The notes below the pieces were generated by a model. That model searched no databases and had not been told where the DNA came from. It saw only the letters and a program-made list of their open reading frames with translations. Of a stretch of 64,000 nt of DNA, positions 1 to 12,400 are shown one piece after another. Location of the stretch: NCBI RefSeq assembly GCF_028389875.1, contig NC_084675.1, positions 20,670,412 through 20,734,411 of the forward strand. Reading direction: 5' to 3'. Made by a program: the position numbers and the translations under genes. This DNA is from Rhea pennata. Taxonomy: Eukaryota > Chordata > Aves > Rheiformes > Rheidae. Position 1 is the first letter of the stretch, and the number at the start of each line of letters is the position of its first letter.

Positions 1-528
1 ATGCTGTTCTTGTAGACAAGACTGAAGGAGCTGTAGGAAGCTGCTTATCCAGGAGACATTAGTGGTGTGGAGCAGGTGCTGGCAAATGAGCCAGAAAGAT
101 GGTCTTCCATCCTGAGGGATGCAACGTAAGTAAATATGTCAGTGGTTTGCTTTTCAGAAGCACTAAACCTGCATGGATTTAGTGGGAGTAGTTAGGACTC
201 AGAGGGGAAAAATTCCAGATCATTTACTTAGACAGTAAATAAGGTTCAGGTTCAAAATCCTTCCTCTTTGCTAAGGGCAGTAGCCAGGCATACCAGTCTG
301 AAGCAAGCTCTTATTTTCTTACTATTTCCTGTCACATAGTCTATTCTACATCAGAAAGGAAACAGTGGCAGCCCAACGTTAACCTGTCAAATAAACTTAG
401 AGACATTGAGAGATCACGGTCAAAGGGTCATTAACGCTTCTTCCTTTTCCCTTTACAGAGCCCTACTAACAGAATAACACCTTTCAGTTAAAGGCACCAG
501 CAATTAACTTAATTTCTTCCTCTCCCAG
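1..528 (+). other. Intron sequence of the HNF4 gene
   Basis: No exon is recognisable here. The preceding HNF4 coding exon should end in a phenylalanine-rich FDPD-like stretch, and none is present in any plus frame. The sequence is ordinary intron up to the branch/pyrimidine region before 529. Confidence 0.6.
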
Positions 529-765
529 ACTGCAAAGGCCTGAGTGAGCCCGGGAAGGTGAAGAACATGCGATTCCAGGTCCAAGTCAACCTGGAGGACT
601 ACATCAACGATCGCCAGTACGACTCACGAGGCCGGTTCAGCGACATCCTCCTCCTCCTGCCACCACTTCAGAGCATCACCTGGCAGATGATAGAGCAGGT
701 CCAGTTCGTGAAGCTCTTTGGAGTGGCGCGGATTGACAGCTTGCTGCAGGAAATGCTGCTGGGAG
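529..765 (+). CDS. HNF4B: HNF4 exon encoding the end of the ligand-binding domain and AF-2 helix
   Basis: The acceptor is a pyrimidine-rich tract ending CAG at 526-528 and the donor is GGAG|GTACAA. The exon enters in phase 2: AC completes a codon, probably Asp, before CKGLSEPGK. This matches DAKGLSDPGK of HNF4A. The next upstream exon (the region ending FDPD) is not in the window. Confidence 0.92.
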
Positions 766-2855
766 GTACAAACCGTGCTGAGAAAGAACGGCAAAATTGT
801 TTCATTTTGAAGCCATTACAGGGCTTCATGCCTGGGTTTGTGGTCCTTTTCTGGAGGAAATGGGAGACATATGGCAGAGAAAACAAAACATAGGCCTGGG
901 AGGAGGGAAGTGAAAGCTCAGGTTGAACAGTGGCTCACGTGTGGGTCCATCTCACTGCAGTCCCATCCCCTCTCCGTTCTCGAGCAGCCCACCTCTGAAA
1001 GCCTGCCCCAGGGACAGTTTTATTGGAACACGTACCCCCGATGGTGCTTCTCACCAGCTGAGGACTTGATTTTCAGGCAACAAACCAAACTGATGCAGTT
1101 TGCAAGGCAACCCCTCATTTTTGTTAGCAACATGCAAAAATTGTAACTATATGGGAAACCCAGGTAATGGCAGTAACTGGGACACACACCTACACAACAA
1201 ACAGTGCTATCAGTTGTTACCTGAAACTCCAGCCATACGGGGTGGTTTATCCTTCAACTGTGGCTGAGAGCAGAGGACAGCAGGAGCATGAAGGAAGCAA
1301 AGATGAGCCAAGCAATTAACCCTGCTCACAGACAAGTTTCCCATACTCCCTTAAAAGAGAAGCTTCATACAGTTCATCTGACTTCTTGGTAACTGTGCAA
1401 AAAATGATGTCTTTTCCATCTTCTACTGCAGGAACTACCATCGATCTCCAGTACCAAGCAGGACCTCCCAACCTCAGCCTGGACCCTCTGCCGGGACACG
1501 TTCTTCCAAGCAGTATGAGTTCTGTGATTCACGCTGCTCCAGACCGTACGTCTCCATTTTTACACAGTGGCAGCACCAGTGAACGGTCTAGATAGAAAAG
1601 GCGGTTAAGAAGAAGAATTTTAGGTTTATTTATATATTTAAGCATTACACTTGAACCAGAGTTCATATTCCCCCCTTGCAGATTTCCATTACTGTGAAAT
1701 CTGGAAATAGGCTTCCAAAAATAAGCCGAGATTTTCACACAATAGCATAACCCTGAAGCTCGGACTTTTGAGATGCTACCAAACATCACAAGTAAAAAAG
1801 CATCAGGAATGTTGTCAGTACATTTCTACAAGCACAGATAGCACTAGGAAATACCACAGAGGAATGCACACAGCTGTTAGTGGCAAGAGTTTTGATGTAA
1901 AGCATCTCGGTTAGTGTGAACCAGAACACAATATGGTGATGACCTGAATGCAAGACCATCGTCAACCACTCTGGGCATTGCTGCTAGGGAAAGGCTTTAT
2001 GCAAAGGCACTTATCTGCTGTAATAGCAAACAGACTGTGCTACTCCGGAAAAAAAAAAAAAAAAAGAAAAAAAAGAAAAAAAAAGAAGGAGAACAAGAGC
2101 TGCAATATAACAGCCTCTGCCGTGTAATCGTAATGTCTTCCACATACACACAGTCTCCTTCGGCCGGTTAGGATCACATACCTCTCGTAGCAGCTTTTTC
2201 CAAAGTCATCTTGCAGCAAGGGAACCTAAGGAGATGCTGACCAGGAAACATTTCTGGTTCTGGAAATGAAGTATAGTGGCCAACAGGTTGAGCAGGTTTA
2301 GCTCAGTTGGCTAGAGCATGGTGCTGCTAATGCCAAGGTCGTGGGATCAGTCCCTGTGTGGGGCTGTGCGGAGGGCTGGACTAGATGATCTCCAGAGGTC
2401 CCTTCCAACCTTAGCGTTCTACGATTCTATGAAGCTCTCTTCTGGCTAGAAGAGAAGGGATTGAAAAGCAGCTGGGGGGAAAACATTTCCCAAATGCAAA
2501 ATACCAGAGGGATCTGGCACGTGCTTAACTGTGCACCCTGTGCCTCATCACAAGCCAGGAAGGAAGCAAAGACCTGGGTTGTGGAAGCAACCCGCCCCCA
2601 ACCAACCCCAAGCGCCTGCTCTTGGTCCCTACGACAGTTTGCTTATTTTATTTGGACCCTGCTCTATTGAGCAGCATCCATGCGCATTTTAATTCTTGGT
2701 TTCTTTTCTCTCCCACAGCATCTCCTGAAACATCCCTTCCGTCTCCTTCTACAAGCACAGGCAGTGAAGACTATAAACTAGGCCCTAGCGCAGGACCTGC
2801 CACCGTAGCGCAGATCTTGCCTCAGACAGTTGTACCAAAGCAGGAAATTTTATAG
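529..2855 (+). CDS. HNF4B: HNF4-family nuclear receptor, C-terminal part (3 exons, 5' end outside window), probably HNF4-beta
   Basis: This is the 3' end of a gene for a ligand-binding-domain transcription factor of the HNF4 (NR2A) group, which acts in the nucleus as a DNA-binding homodimer. Coding exons are 529-765, 1432-1545 and 2719-2855, and all phases join (G|GA, then C|CA). The first exon encodes the end of the ligand-binding domain, with the near-invariant [11 protein letters not shown] and SITWQMIEQ blocks and the AF-2 helix (LLQEMLLGG). The other two encode an 83-residue F domain ending in KQEIL, like the KQEVI terminus of HNF4A, with SPET and SPS matching the conserved TPET/SPP stretch. 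The F-domain linker lacks the His/Pro-rich segment I remember from HNF4A and HNF4G, and the gene neighbours ZDHHC7, so I favour the beta paralogue kept in non-mammals. Family membership is near certain; the paralogue is inferred. Confidence 0.9.
1432..1545 (+). CDS. HNF4B: HNF4 F-domain linker exon
   Basis: The exon is bounded by TACTGCAG| and |GTACGT and encodes 38 residues starting GTTIDLQYQ and ending HAAPD. Its phase fits both neighbours. Little of it resembles HNF4A or HNF4G, as expected for this rapidly evolving linker. Confidence 0.8.
2049..2090. repeat. A-rich low-complexity tract
   Basis: A 17-base A run is followed by A8-9 blocks separated by single G. It sits about 200 bp upstream of the SINE and is not its tail, because the SINE ends in a CR1-type 3' end instead. 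Confidence 0.85.
2292..2432 (+). mobile_element. tRNA-Ile-derived SINE with CR1 3' tail (TguSINE1-like), copy 1
   Basis: The head reads like tRNA-Ile: an A box TAGCTCAGTTGG at 2299-2310, an anticodon-arm region keeping GCCAAGG, and a degraded B box GGATCAGTCCC at 2344-2354. It passes into a CR1 3' segment (GGACTAGATGATCTCC, then GTCCCTTCCAACC) and ends with the CR1-type octamer-like ATTCTATGA. It is a pol III-derived retroposon mobilised in trans by CR1 LINEs. The second copy at 63393-63527 shares the fused structure, so this is a family and not a chance junction. The family name is from memory of passerine SINEs. Confidence 0.85.
2719..2855 (+). CDS. HNF4B: HNF4 terminal coding exon with stop codon
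   Basis: The acceptor is CTCTCCCACAG. The exon encodes [11 protein letters not shown], then GSEDYKLGP, then the terminal VPKQEIL and a TAG stop. The order TPET-like, SPS, GSE-YKL, KQE-hydrophobic is the conserved end of HNF4 proteins. A possible poly(A) signal ATTAAA lies at 3287-3292, but the true 3' end is not determined. Confidence 0.88.
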
Positions 2856-5800
2856 GCTGAGGATGAAGGAGAAGCTGGGAGCTGTACAGCAACCTTGCCG
2901 AAAATGAAACGAGCCCTTTCTTTCCGCAGAGGCAAAGCACAGCAATTCCCTGCTCGTAACCCCACCAGTCCGACTCTTCCCTGCCCGCGAGCAAAGCGTC
3001 AGTCTGCAGCCCGCGGAGCGACCGAGCCGTGCCGCCGGCCTTCCCGCGCTACCGCCCCCCTCTCACGAGTGATCGGGATTGATGCGCTTTTCGGTAGGAC
3101 CAGGACTGCAGGCTCCTCGGAGCAGGGCTTTCGGTTGCATTTGTTACCACCTAGCACCGTGTGGCAACAACCTTTTTTAAAGCCTTCAACTGCTACTGTC
3201 GTAAAAACAAATGCCTTATATAGCTCCTGTTAATTGCTAATGAGTACAGCTTATCTTGAATTGTCAGTATGAGACGGTCTATTCCCATTAAAAGTTGAAT
3301 TACACTCCCATTTCTCCTGCTGTAGTTTAAAGCAGCATATCTTCATAACCCGTAGCAGGCCGAGCCTTCCTTATCGCACACCGGCTTTACTTCATCTACA
3401 CAGACCAGCTAACACTTAAAGCTGAATTATGATTTGCAGACCTAGTTTAATTTAGGCACAGGCATGATCAGGAACACCGAGGTCTCCATATCTGCTATTT
3501 CCCACCGTTTAATACTGAAATCCCTTCTGTTGCAATTGATACACCGCCAGGAATGGGTAAAAGCTTTCTTAACTCTCGTCTGAAACTCGGCTTGGTGACC
3601 CATAGGCAGAAGGCAGGACGTGCTTGTAGCAGCTAAATTCTCCCCTGAGCCAAGCCAGCTGCCGTCTCCACTTCCCTGCGTGCACATTTAACCCACTCTT
3701 ATGAGACAACACCTAGGACAGCTACATCAGACCACCGTTGGTAAGTCTGATATAACCCACAACCAGTACTAAGCTCAAAAAGCTGTTGACTTACCAAATC
3801 AACTCTTTCTACCTTACGTAAACTTTTACTGCAGCCATGTATGGAAAAAGCAATAGGCCTAAAGAAAAAACACTACAAAACTTTTCCTGGGATACAGAGG
3901 TGATTTTGCTGTGGCTTTAAATACCTTTGCAGCATCTGCTGCCTAAACTTCACAGCTCTGAATTAGCCAAAAAAAGGAAGAGGCAAGTTGCCTGTAGGCG
4001 AGCTATGTGTTTTCAAAAATGTTTGCAGTTTATCACCCAAAGCGTTTCTGCCGTAATGGAAATCTTTATCAGCAGTAGGTGACCAACTATTAACCAAGCT
4101 ACAGCTACGTACAATACAAACTCAAACTGGCTGTATAACCTCAGACATTCATAAGAGCAGCCACCGTGGTCTTGCATAAATTGCTCCACGCCATTAGAGA
4201 GCAGACTGCTGTGCTTCTGCAAAGCTTACGCTCGCGTTTGGAAAAGCAGGTCCAACGGACCTCTGCCAGAAAGCCCCCGAGGCGTTACGGACGGCCCCGT
4301 ACCGAGCAGCACAACGCACAGCGGAGCTCCCGGTCCGGCACATCGCGCCCTCTCGGCAAAGAGGAGAAGACAGCTACGATTTAGGCTTATTTCACTAATG
4401 CTTGCAAAGCACTTCGAGATCCTCTGCTAGAGGACACGAGGGAGATGCAATCTTCCCGACTGAAAGAGCCTGGAGAGCATCTGAGCCTTCGTGAAACGGG
4501 GAACACTTTGCACTCGCCTCATCTTTCAGGGGTAGGGAGGCATTTTAGAGTTGCTGTTCTACAGCACAGAGGTTTGAAAATCATTTAAGACTGGACATGC
4601 AAGGATTGAACTTCACCTAGGATCACACTGTTTTTATTTTTCTACTGTCTGTGATGAATTTGATCTGATACTATATGCCAGTAGCTGTGATTTAAACGGG
4701 TATTTCTGGAAAACAGGTTCAATGTAAGCATTCCTGCTGTATGAAAGGTGCATCTGTACTTGTGTAACATTGCTTCCAGTTCCTCCATCACCTAGATTAC
4801 ATTAGTTTTCTAGAAATTAAATGTACACTTACACTTACTAATGATAAGAATAAAAATCTACAGGGGAAATAAATTCCATACGGTCTCCATTTCTCAAATG
4901 GGCAGCTTGCCTTTTTTCCTTTAACTCAAAATCAAATTTCTCTATTGCTTTCTAAATGCAAATGCCTTAAGAGATTTTCATGCACATCATAGAAAAAAGA
5001 ATCACATACGGCTGCAAAGCCCAGCTTTTATGTGAGACTGATTAATTAGCAGTCTAAGGTATTATTTACTAGAATAAAATTGTCCATAAACAAGCTGGTA
5101 TTTCATCTTGCAAATGCATTTGGAAGGAGAATCAGATTCAGCCCCTAAAGTTTAGTTGGTCTGGTCTAAGTTTCACACAGACAAAAATTTATTGTCTTAC
5201 AAGATGCCCATAATTATAGCTAGACTAGATTTAAAAAAATTTCTTCATGTCTTCCTTATATCAAACCCCACTTTAAAACAACCCACTTAAAGCAAATATT
5301 AATGTTTGTGTGCAAATATACTTCAGAAGTGATTATTTTGTTAGAATTCTGTTTTATTAGAATTATGAGTTTGTTAAGAAAAGAGGTGCAAAAACCATTG
5401 TTGAAAAATATTCTGTAGTAGTGTGGCAATTCTGACAAACTAGCGAGCATGCTATGTGAAGTGTCTCAGGTAATAAAGTGTAGCTCATTTCTCTAACTGA
5501 CGCATTTTATTTATAAATGCCATCCATAATCGTAACACTGGCTTTATTAAGGTTGAATCCAGGTCTTATTTTAACTTCACCCCGTGCTACAGTATCAAAG
5601 AGCAGAAATTTTTAGGAGATGCAAAGTTTCACTTAGGTTATTAAGAGACTAAGACTGGACTCACTTTGATGCACACCAGCTATTTCGCAGGGCTGAATTT
5701 GGGCACGACAAGAGTCATTTGTATTCCAGGAGCCTATTTGCTACTGTGAGATATTCAAGAAATACTGCAAAAGCTGAATGACAGCATTTCCCCGTGAAGA

Positions 5801-8800
5801 AATTTAGAACATATTAGTACTTCCACTTTCCTTAAGTAGGTGAAACAAAAAGCATTAAGAAACAGAAATAATCACCAATCTATATTCCACCACAGCTGAC
5901 TACCCTGTTCAGCTAGTATTGCATAAACTGAATTGTTGCTCTGTTCACGGAATAATAATTTAAAGTCATGCAGAATTGCAATGGTCAGTGAATTTTGGTT
6001 TGGTATTATCAACAGTCAAGAATCATTCTACAGTCCAATTTCTCCTTTAAAAAACCTCTTACATATTAGCCACTTTCAGAGAACATTTTGAGAACACATG
6101 AGTAACAAGGTTTATCACTTCTTCATTTACTTTGAATGTTTTGCTTATTAACATTGCACCAATAGAAAGCAGTGAAAACACTGATAGATAAGTGACATTT
6201 CCCTACAGGACAGGCATGAAGAAGTCCATAGATAAATTATTGCTTACCACTACTGTTAAGACTTCAGAAAGGGCCTATGAAAGAGCCTGTCATTACTACT
6301 AGAAATAAAACAAGAGAGGAAGAAAAAAAAATAAAAATAAAAGAGAAACTAGTCAGTCCCATTTGAAGATCAAACAAGATCATCTCTAATTAAAAAAAAA
6401 TAAACATAGCACAGCTTAACTGTTGTACCACAAACATGAGACCATTAACCTGCCAGAAACACAGGGTGCCAGCATAAAGTTTATAACAACGTATCTGGAG
6501 AAATTTTCTGCATATGACCGATTTTTATCTGAGTGAATAGGACAAGCAGTGTACAAAAGGAAGCGTGACATTACATCCAGGAAAGGTAAAAAAAAAACAA
6601 AAACAAAAACAAAACACCTATTCTTTGGATGTGTTTGCAACAGTAACAGCTTCCTGCTGCAACAGAAATAAATAGCTTCCAGTCGCTCCATTCTTCAGCG
6701 CCTTTGCAGACCTCGTTTCCTCCTTGTGCTGCATTGTTGGGTCAGTTGCTCTGTTTACAACCCCAAAATTACAAGCATTTGCCTGCAGTGCTGCTTTCTA
6801 GGCCGGAGAAGTAGCTGTCTTCGTATCCGAAACTACAGAATTAGGGGAAAAAAAAGTCAACATTTGAACAGAAAAACTAGGGAGTCCAAACCTGTGCTGT
6901 TCTGAACAAATGCTTTGATTGCACAAAGCCGGTTATGTTAGAGTCTTCAAAGAGGACGCATTACCTAGGCTCTCTTACTGGCCTTGGACAAACAGGCACT
7001 AATAACATAAGCAGTTACAACAGAGGATGCAGAAGGTGAAAAGCCTGAGAGCAGCTAGTGTAGTTCGAAAGCCTCAGTAAGGAAAATAAAACTGCATCTT
7101 TAACAGTTGCTACTGCTTTAAATTACTCAATACATAGGTAAATACAGATTAGAAGTCAAATGATGCAAGACCGCTACCCTGAAGTTCGTATAATCTGAAT
7201 GTGATCATGCACATTTGTGCAGAGCAGAGGTTAATCAACTTTAAGACTTCATCACTTTATTTTTCCTTTTACATTAAAAAAAATTACAACATAACAAGGG
7301 TCTGAAAAGCCAAGTAAACTTGATTTCACACACGCACACACTTGCTAAGTCACAGGATTCAATTGCTTTTAAGTGATATTTTCTGATTTTCATCAGGATA
7401 TTTTATTAAACAATATACATATTAAGAGCCTCATGACAAAGCCAGATACATTTTCTCCCAATCTTTAAGATGTGCAACTGAATATGCAAAGATCCTTGTG
7501 GAACCTCCAGCTTTTTCCTCATATACATCAGACAGTTTTGTTCATTTGGCTGCAATTTCATTGGATGTGCCCACCTAGAAATTCTCCAGTAATACACACC
7601 ATCTCCTCCAAGCAAAGTGAAGGTATTATATAATATTGCACAATTTTGTTTGCAGGGTCATAAACTGCAATCCTTTAGTAAGTTCACCCACCCAATGGTA
7701 TAAAACTTGATGAAGCTGGAATCAAAATGCCACAAACTGTTGCAAAGAAATGGAGAAGCAGGTCATAAAAATAATAATAATAAATAAAGTACAGCTTCTA
7801 TAGTAAGTAAACTTACTAATATAAAATTCTTGAGCACGTCATACTGCTTGAGGTGGGACAGATCATCAGTACTACTGGCAAAGCAAAAGCAAAGACTGGA
7901 CAAGTTAAGGCAAGTCCTAGAACAGAGAACTGTTTACTTCCTAGGCTACAGTTTCAAGCTATGCATCAAGGCTCCTTTTTTATCCTTTACGTTGTTGGTA
8001 ACTTACAGAACAAACACAAAAAAAAAATTCTAAATGTAATGTTTAAATAAGCCACTTCCAGCTGAATTTCATTACTTGCAGATTTACGAATATATCTTAG
8101 CACTACTGTTATTTGTCAGGCCCACATAAAGCAGTTCTGGATCTATACTGCTCTTCTGTTTTTTGAGAGTAGTTTTGGTTGGAAAACTGCTAAATTAAAA
8201 ATAATTCCCTTTCTGTTGCAGATTTTTCTTCTATGCTTAAGATTTGTTGCACATGAGAAGGAGGTAAGCTCTGTCAGCACTAGAAGAAATCTCCCTCCTT
8301 CCTCTGACGTCTTTGTTCAAGGGATCATTCAGTTTTCCTTCTATGAAAAGTCTGCAAAGCAAGATCTTACAAAAACAGTTTTCTTTCAGCTGATTAACTC
8401 CAGCCTGCAGTACATTCGTTTTAATCCCATACAAGAGGATACAGTCACTGGTCCCACTTACTCCTGCACAGAGGACTAAATAACATCCTTGGACACCTAA
8501 GCCTAAGTTCCTTTAGAATCAATGCACTAAGAATTGGAGATGCATATCTGAGGGCAGAATTTGGCCCGTAATTGTAAGTAAACAGTATTGTTTACTGAAC
8601 ATTTAGAACTTACCTAAATGCCACATGAGATTAGTACTGCCAAACACGAGACATGCTTTTGTGAGCCTGGGAAGACATTTGGCAGCGGTGTAACAGTGCC
8701 TCTAACGTGCTATGCTCCATGTGCACAAGTCCCTTGAATCACTTGCATATAAGGAATGTGTGTCTGAAGTGGGACACAAGAGTACAGCTCTGTTTATTAG

Positions 8801-9264
8801 GACAAGCTGAAATATAAATTAAATTTGAACAAACTGCTCTTCCCTGAAAAGTGGATTTAGAAGGCTGGGTCTCATTTGAGATCAATTTTCACTATAACGC
8901 TCTTCCTTATGATTGACAACTGCACCTAAGTACATAATTTTTATAAAAACACACAGGTAAGTCCCCAAACATAAAGGGTTTAACAAAAATGCATAATTAA
9001 TCTCAAAATAAATTACAGTAGCATGACATTTGGCTTCTTTAGTGTGACCACGTGCTTTCCTTTGTCATCTTGTTGTTAAGACCATTACAGATCCAGTTTG
9101 CGTCTCTGAAAGTTAATGAGATGTCTGTGACAAACGTATAAAACTGCTTGCTACAAGCAAATGTCTGGTGTCAGTTTCACCTGGTCACAGATTATACGTA
9201 GATAGCCTTTCTGGCCCCAAATAAATATTATATAGTATTCTTGCAAGTTCCAGCATAATTAAAC
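2856..9264. other. Tail-to-tail interval: 3' UTRs of HNF4 and ZDHHC7 plus intergenic DNA
   Basis: No coding exon is supported here. The interval holds the HNF4 3' UTR reading right and the ZDHHC7 3' UTR reading left. A candidate ZDHHC7 poly(A) signal is TTTATT (minus-strand AATAAA) near 7256-7261, giving a roughly 2 kb 3' UTR, which would be typical for this gene; other AATAAA-like hexamers exist. Two CpG-rich patches (2955-3110 and 4225-4375) stand out from the AT-rich surroundings. Confidence 0.6.
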
Positions 9265-9441
9265 TCAAACAGAAAACTCAGGTCCTCCTTTCTTTGCTCG
9301 CAGTAGAAGTCGCCTGATTCGAAATCCTGCAAAAGGATTGATCCACAGGAGTGAAGGCTGGCCCCCAAAAACAGACTTCATTCCTTCCCAACGTAGTCTC
9401 CTCTCCCACGTTGGCTTTTCACTCTTCAGTCTTTCAATCTC
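9265..9441 (-). CDS. ZDHHC7: ZDHHC7 last coding exon (residues 248-305 and stop)
   Basis: It encodes [20 protein letters not shown], then [11 protein letters not shown] and KKGGPEFSV, ending in TGA at 9265-9267. The acceptor is ATTTGCAG. Confidence 0.96.
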   Translation of the reverse strand, partial: EIERLKSEKPTWERRLRWEGMKSVFGGQPSLLWINPFAGFRIRRLLLRAKKGGPEFSV

Positions 9442-12400
9442 CTGCAAATAAAGGCATGCAGTGACATGCTGAAGCCTACAGTTCAGTAAAGTGTAACAGC
9501 AGTTATCAAAAAATGATGGCTATTTGGTATTCTTTCAATTCATGGCTAGTGAGCAAACTAGTTTCTTATTGCTACTTATTTAGCAAGGAAGAAATAAGAA
9601 TGGCTGATTTAGCCCTTTAGGTACATAGCAGAAGACTTAGAACATACAATGAACACAAAACAGGTTGGTTCCCCCCACACACTCCAAACTGAAGGAAAAA
9701 AGATGACCAGAAAGGCTGACGTGAAAGCTAGAGGATCAGCACGCCTGCTAAAAGATGTTTATTCAGTTAACGAAACTAGGCAATAAGGCTTCCAGGAAGA
9801 TTCTTTTACTGCAATTACTGAAGCTAGGCTTGCTTTCCCAAGCGCATTATTCTTATGATCATTTTCCGTACTGACTTCCCACTAATGAATGCTGGATATT
9901 AACCAATTGTTTTTGAAGTCAGTAACACATAAAAGCTCTTCAAAACAGAACACAGCATCAGATAAGAAAATTCTGAACAGCTGCATTATGCAAATTCTGT
10001 ATGTTTCCAGTAAATTATCCAGCACAAAGAACATCCTTTCAAGGCTTAACACGGCAGATAGAATATTACCATAGTTTGGACGTTTGGTCTCTTGCCTACT
10101 TCTAATAAAGTACAGAAAAATAGAAGAACAGCATGAAGGGCTGATACCAAGATAGCTAGTTTAAGCATACAGAAGCAATCATTTCTTGTAACACACATTA
10201 AAAATGTGGTAGTTTAGAACTACAAGTCCAGAAAAGTCAGAAACTGTGTAATCTGTGTAGCTGAAGACCCAGCTAAAAAATACATGTTAGAAAAGCAGAT
10301 AATGCAAGAGTATCTGTTAGAAAGCAGAATCAGAAGCACTTCTATTTATACAGTGGTAGAAAATAAAAATTAGGATTTATTTCAGATTTTGGATTTTCTC
10401 CAGAATAAGAGCCCCCCCTCATGGCAAATAAAACTACATCTAATCACATTGTTCAAGTAAAATTGTTAAAGTATATGAAAATAGTGGTTCTTACCGTTTC
10501 ATCATTGCATATTGAGTGGATTTGGGTGCCAAACATGACTGCAGTGAAAGTGAGAAACAGAAAACCCTCAAGGCACAAGAAGATCATCAGGATCACAGTT
10601 ACAGGTGGGGAGAAGTCACTGCATTCTGTGAAACGGATAAATGTACTTATAAAAAAAAGATTTGAAGAGCAAGTCCAGAGTAATACATCCTCTCTTCAAC
10701 AAACAGCAATAAAAAAATTAAAAGCTTTGATATTTAAAACTATTTCACAGTTGCATCAAATTTTACTATCACTGTAGAAGCTTTATTTGCTGTCCAAGGA
10801 AATAAGGATTTTTAAGAAAGTCACACTTCTGCTTTTCTGTACAGCACATGGTACTGCATCACTGCACTCCTGCCTGAATATGTCAAGGCTAGAACAAATA
10901 GGATATCAAATAAATGTTTTCACGTGAGACTTTTTGAAACAGTACTCAGAACCACACATGTATAAAGATGACAGCAGCTTTAAGTTTCACGCATGACAAA
11001 GGTTGTAAAAATCATCACCACTGTCAGCTCTGACTTGCTAATTAATCCAGATTTTCCAACTTGCTGCAAATTTTTTTTTTCCTTCTAGCATCATACAAAG
11101 TAGTAAGGTTATGACTTGCACTCAGTTACATCTCTGGAGATCCTCTGATCAAATAATTAACTCTGTTAATCAGTTAAGTAAAGAAATGGGATTGTATAGA
11201 GTAATTAGAATTTTTCAAGTTAAAAAAGGCTACTAGGCTACCATCTGTTTAACAGAACGTTCAGTGAAAGCAGTCATACAGATTCCCTCGTTCCTCTGGG
11301 TACTGGGAAGAACATGTGATCAACCATCTTCTCTCAAAGGCACAAGGTCAGAGTCAGCCCTGGTGCACTGGCATATTAGGGAATGCAAGTCAGAGCACTG
11401 AACAAACAACTAGGGCAGTTTAGGAAATTTCTCTTCTACTGGAGCCCCACAGTTGGCTCCTGTAACAGAATCGGGTAGGAAACAAGCTTAAGTTTCAGCT
11501 GTTCACAGATCTGTGGTGTGACACACAACCCAGCTGGTAGCTTCAGCTAATACGCTGCTGAGCTGGTTGAGGCCTGGGTACCCGTTTTCTTCCTATTACA
11601 GAGGTGATAAATTTTCTCTGTAGGGGAAGCAAGTGACAGTGCCCTTGACAATCACTGCTCCTGTGGTGAATGATGAAAAAAGAAAGATGGAAGACTTTGT
11701 AAATCTTTCAAAATCACAACTCACCTAAGCTAGCTGGACTTACTGGCAAACAGGTACAGAAAGATTCTCAGGACTTCACTTTAAAAAAGAGGAAAGTCCA
11801 ATATTTCTTACACGGGGTTAAAATAAGTGGAACATTATGACTTCCCCCTTTAATATCTGCTTGATTATGCCAGTGAAAGTTAAGTATGTGCTTACCAGTC
11901 CACTGCCCTCGGACACAGGAGAAAAACTGAAACCCACACAGTATGAGCGCATGAGCTGATATTAGGGCTATATACATCTGGAAATAAGAGAGAGTGCTTA
12001 CTTTTGACTGTTGCCAGGTAGTAAACCAGACATTCCTTACAGCCAGCCTACTCCACTGTACAGTGAATGTACTTTCCTATTTCCATTTTTAATTTAATAC
12101 AATGATGTAAAATCAAATTCTAATCAAGTTTGAATCTAAAAACATGGGCAACTAAGAAAGCGTAAAGATTAGCTCCCTAAATCAACACTGTAATTTCACC
12201 AACTGTTACTATATAAAACACAGTAAAATTAGGTGATTTAAGACAACGACACTTTACAAAATACTGATTAAAATGAGTATGGGTAGAAATATCTTCCTAC
12301 ATGGAGAATATCTTGGGTAGAATAGGGGGAGGGAGGGAAAAAGCAACTGTGTCCATAAGTCATTACTTGCTAATAAACACGACCAAAATTGCTATAATCG

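Larger units (their letters stand above)
1546..2718 (+). other. HNF4 last intron, containing an A-rich tract and a SINE
   Basis: The intron carries an A-rich tract (2049-2090, A runs broken by single G) and a tRNA/CR1 SINE at 2292-2432. Nothing else could be supported. The shorter intron before it (766-1431) holds nothing recognisable. Confidence 0.7.

Noticed and set aside
1-130. Upstream HNF4 exon before GTAAGT-like sequence at 126
   Set aside because: The frame contains stops and none of the expected HNF4 residues (an AYLKAIIFFDP-like stretch). The preceding exon must lie outside the window.
2299-2360. tRNA-Ile gene
   Set aside because: The A box and anticodon arm look tRNA-like, but the B box is degraded, the acceptor stem does not close, and the sequence runs into a CR1 tail. 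It is a SINE head. The same applies to the copy near 63460-63527.
7406-7615. 69-codon minus-strand frame in the ZDHHC7 3' region
   Set aside because: It lies in the likely 3' UTR with no family similarity and no splice signals; length is within chance for AT-rich DNA.
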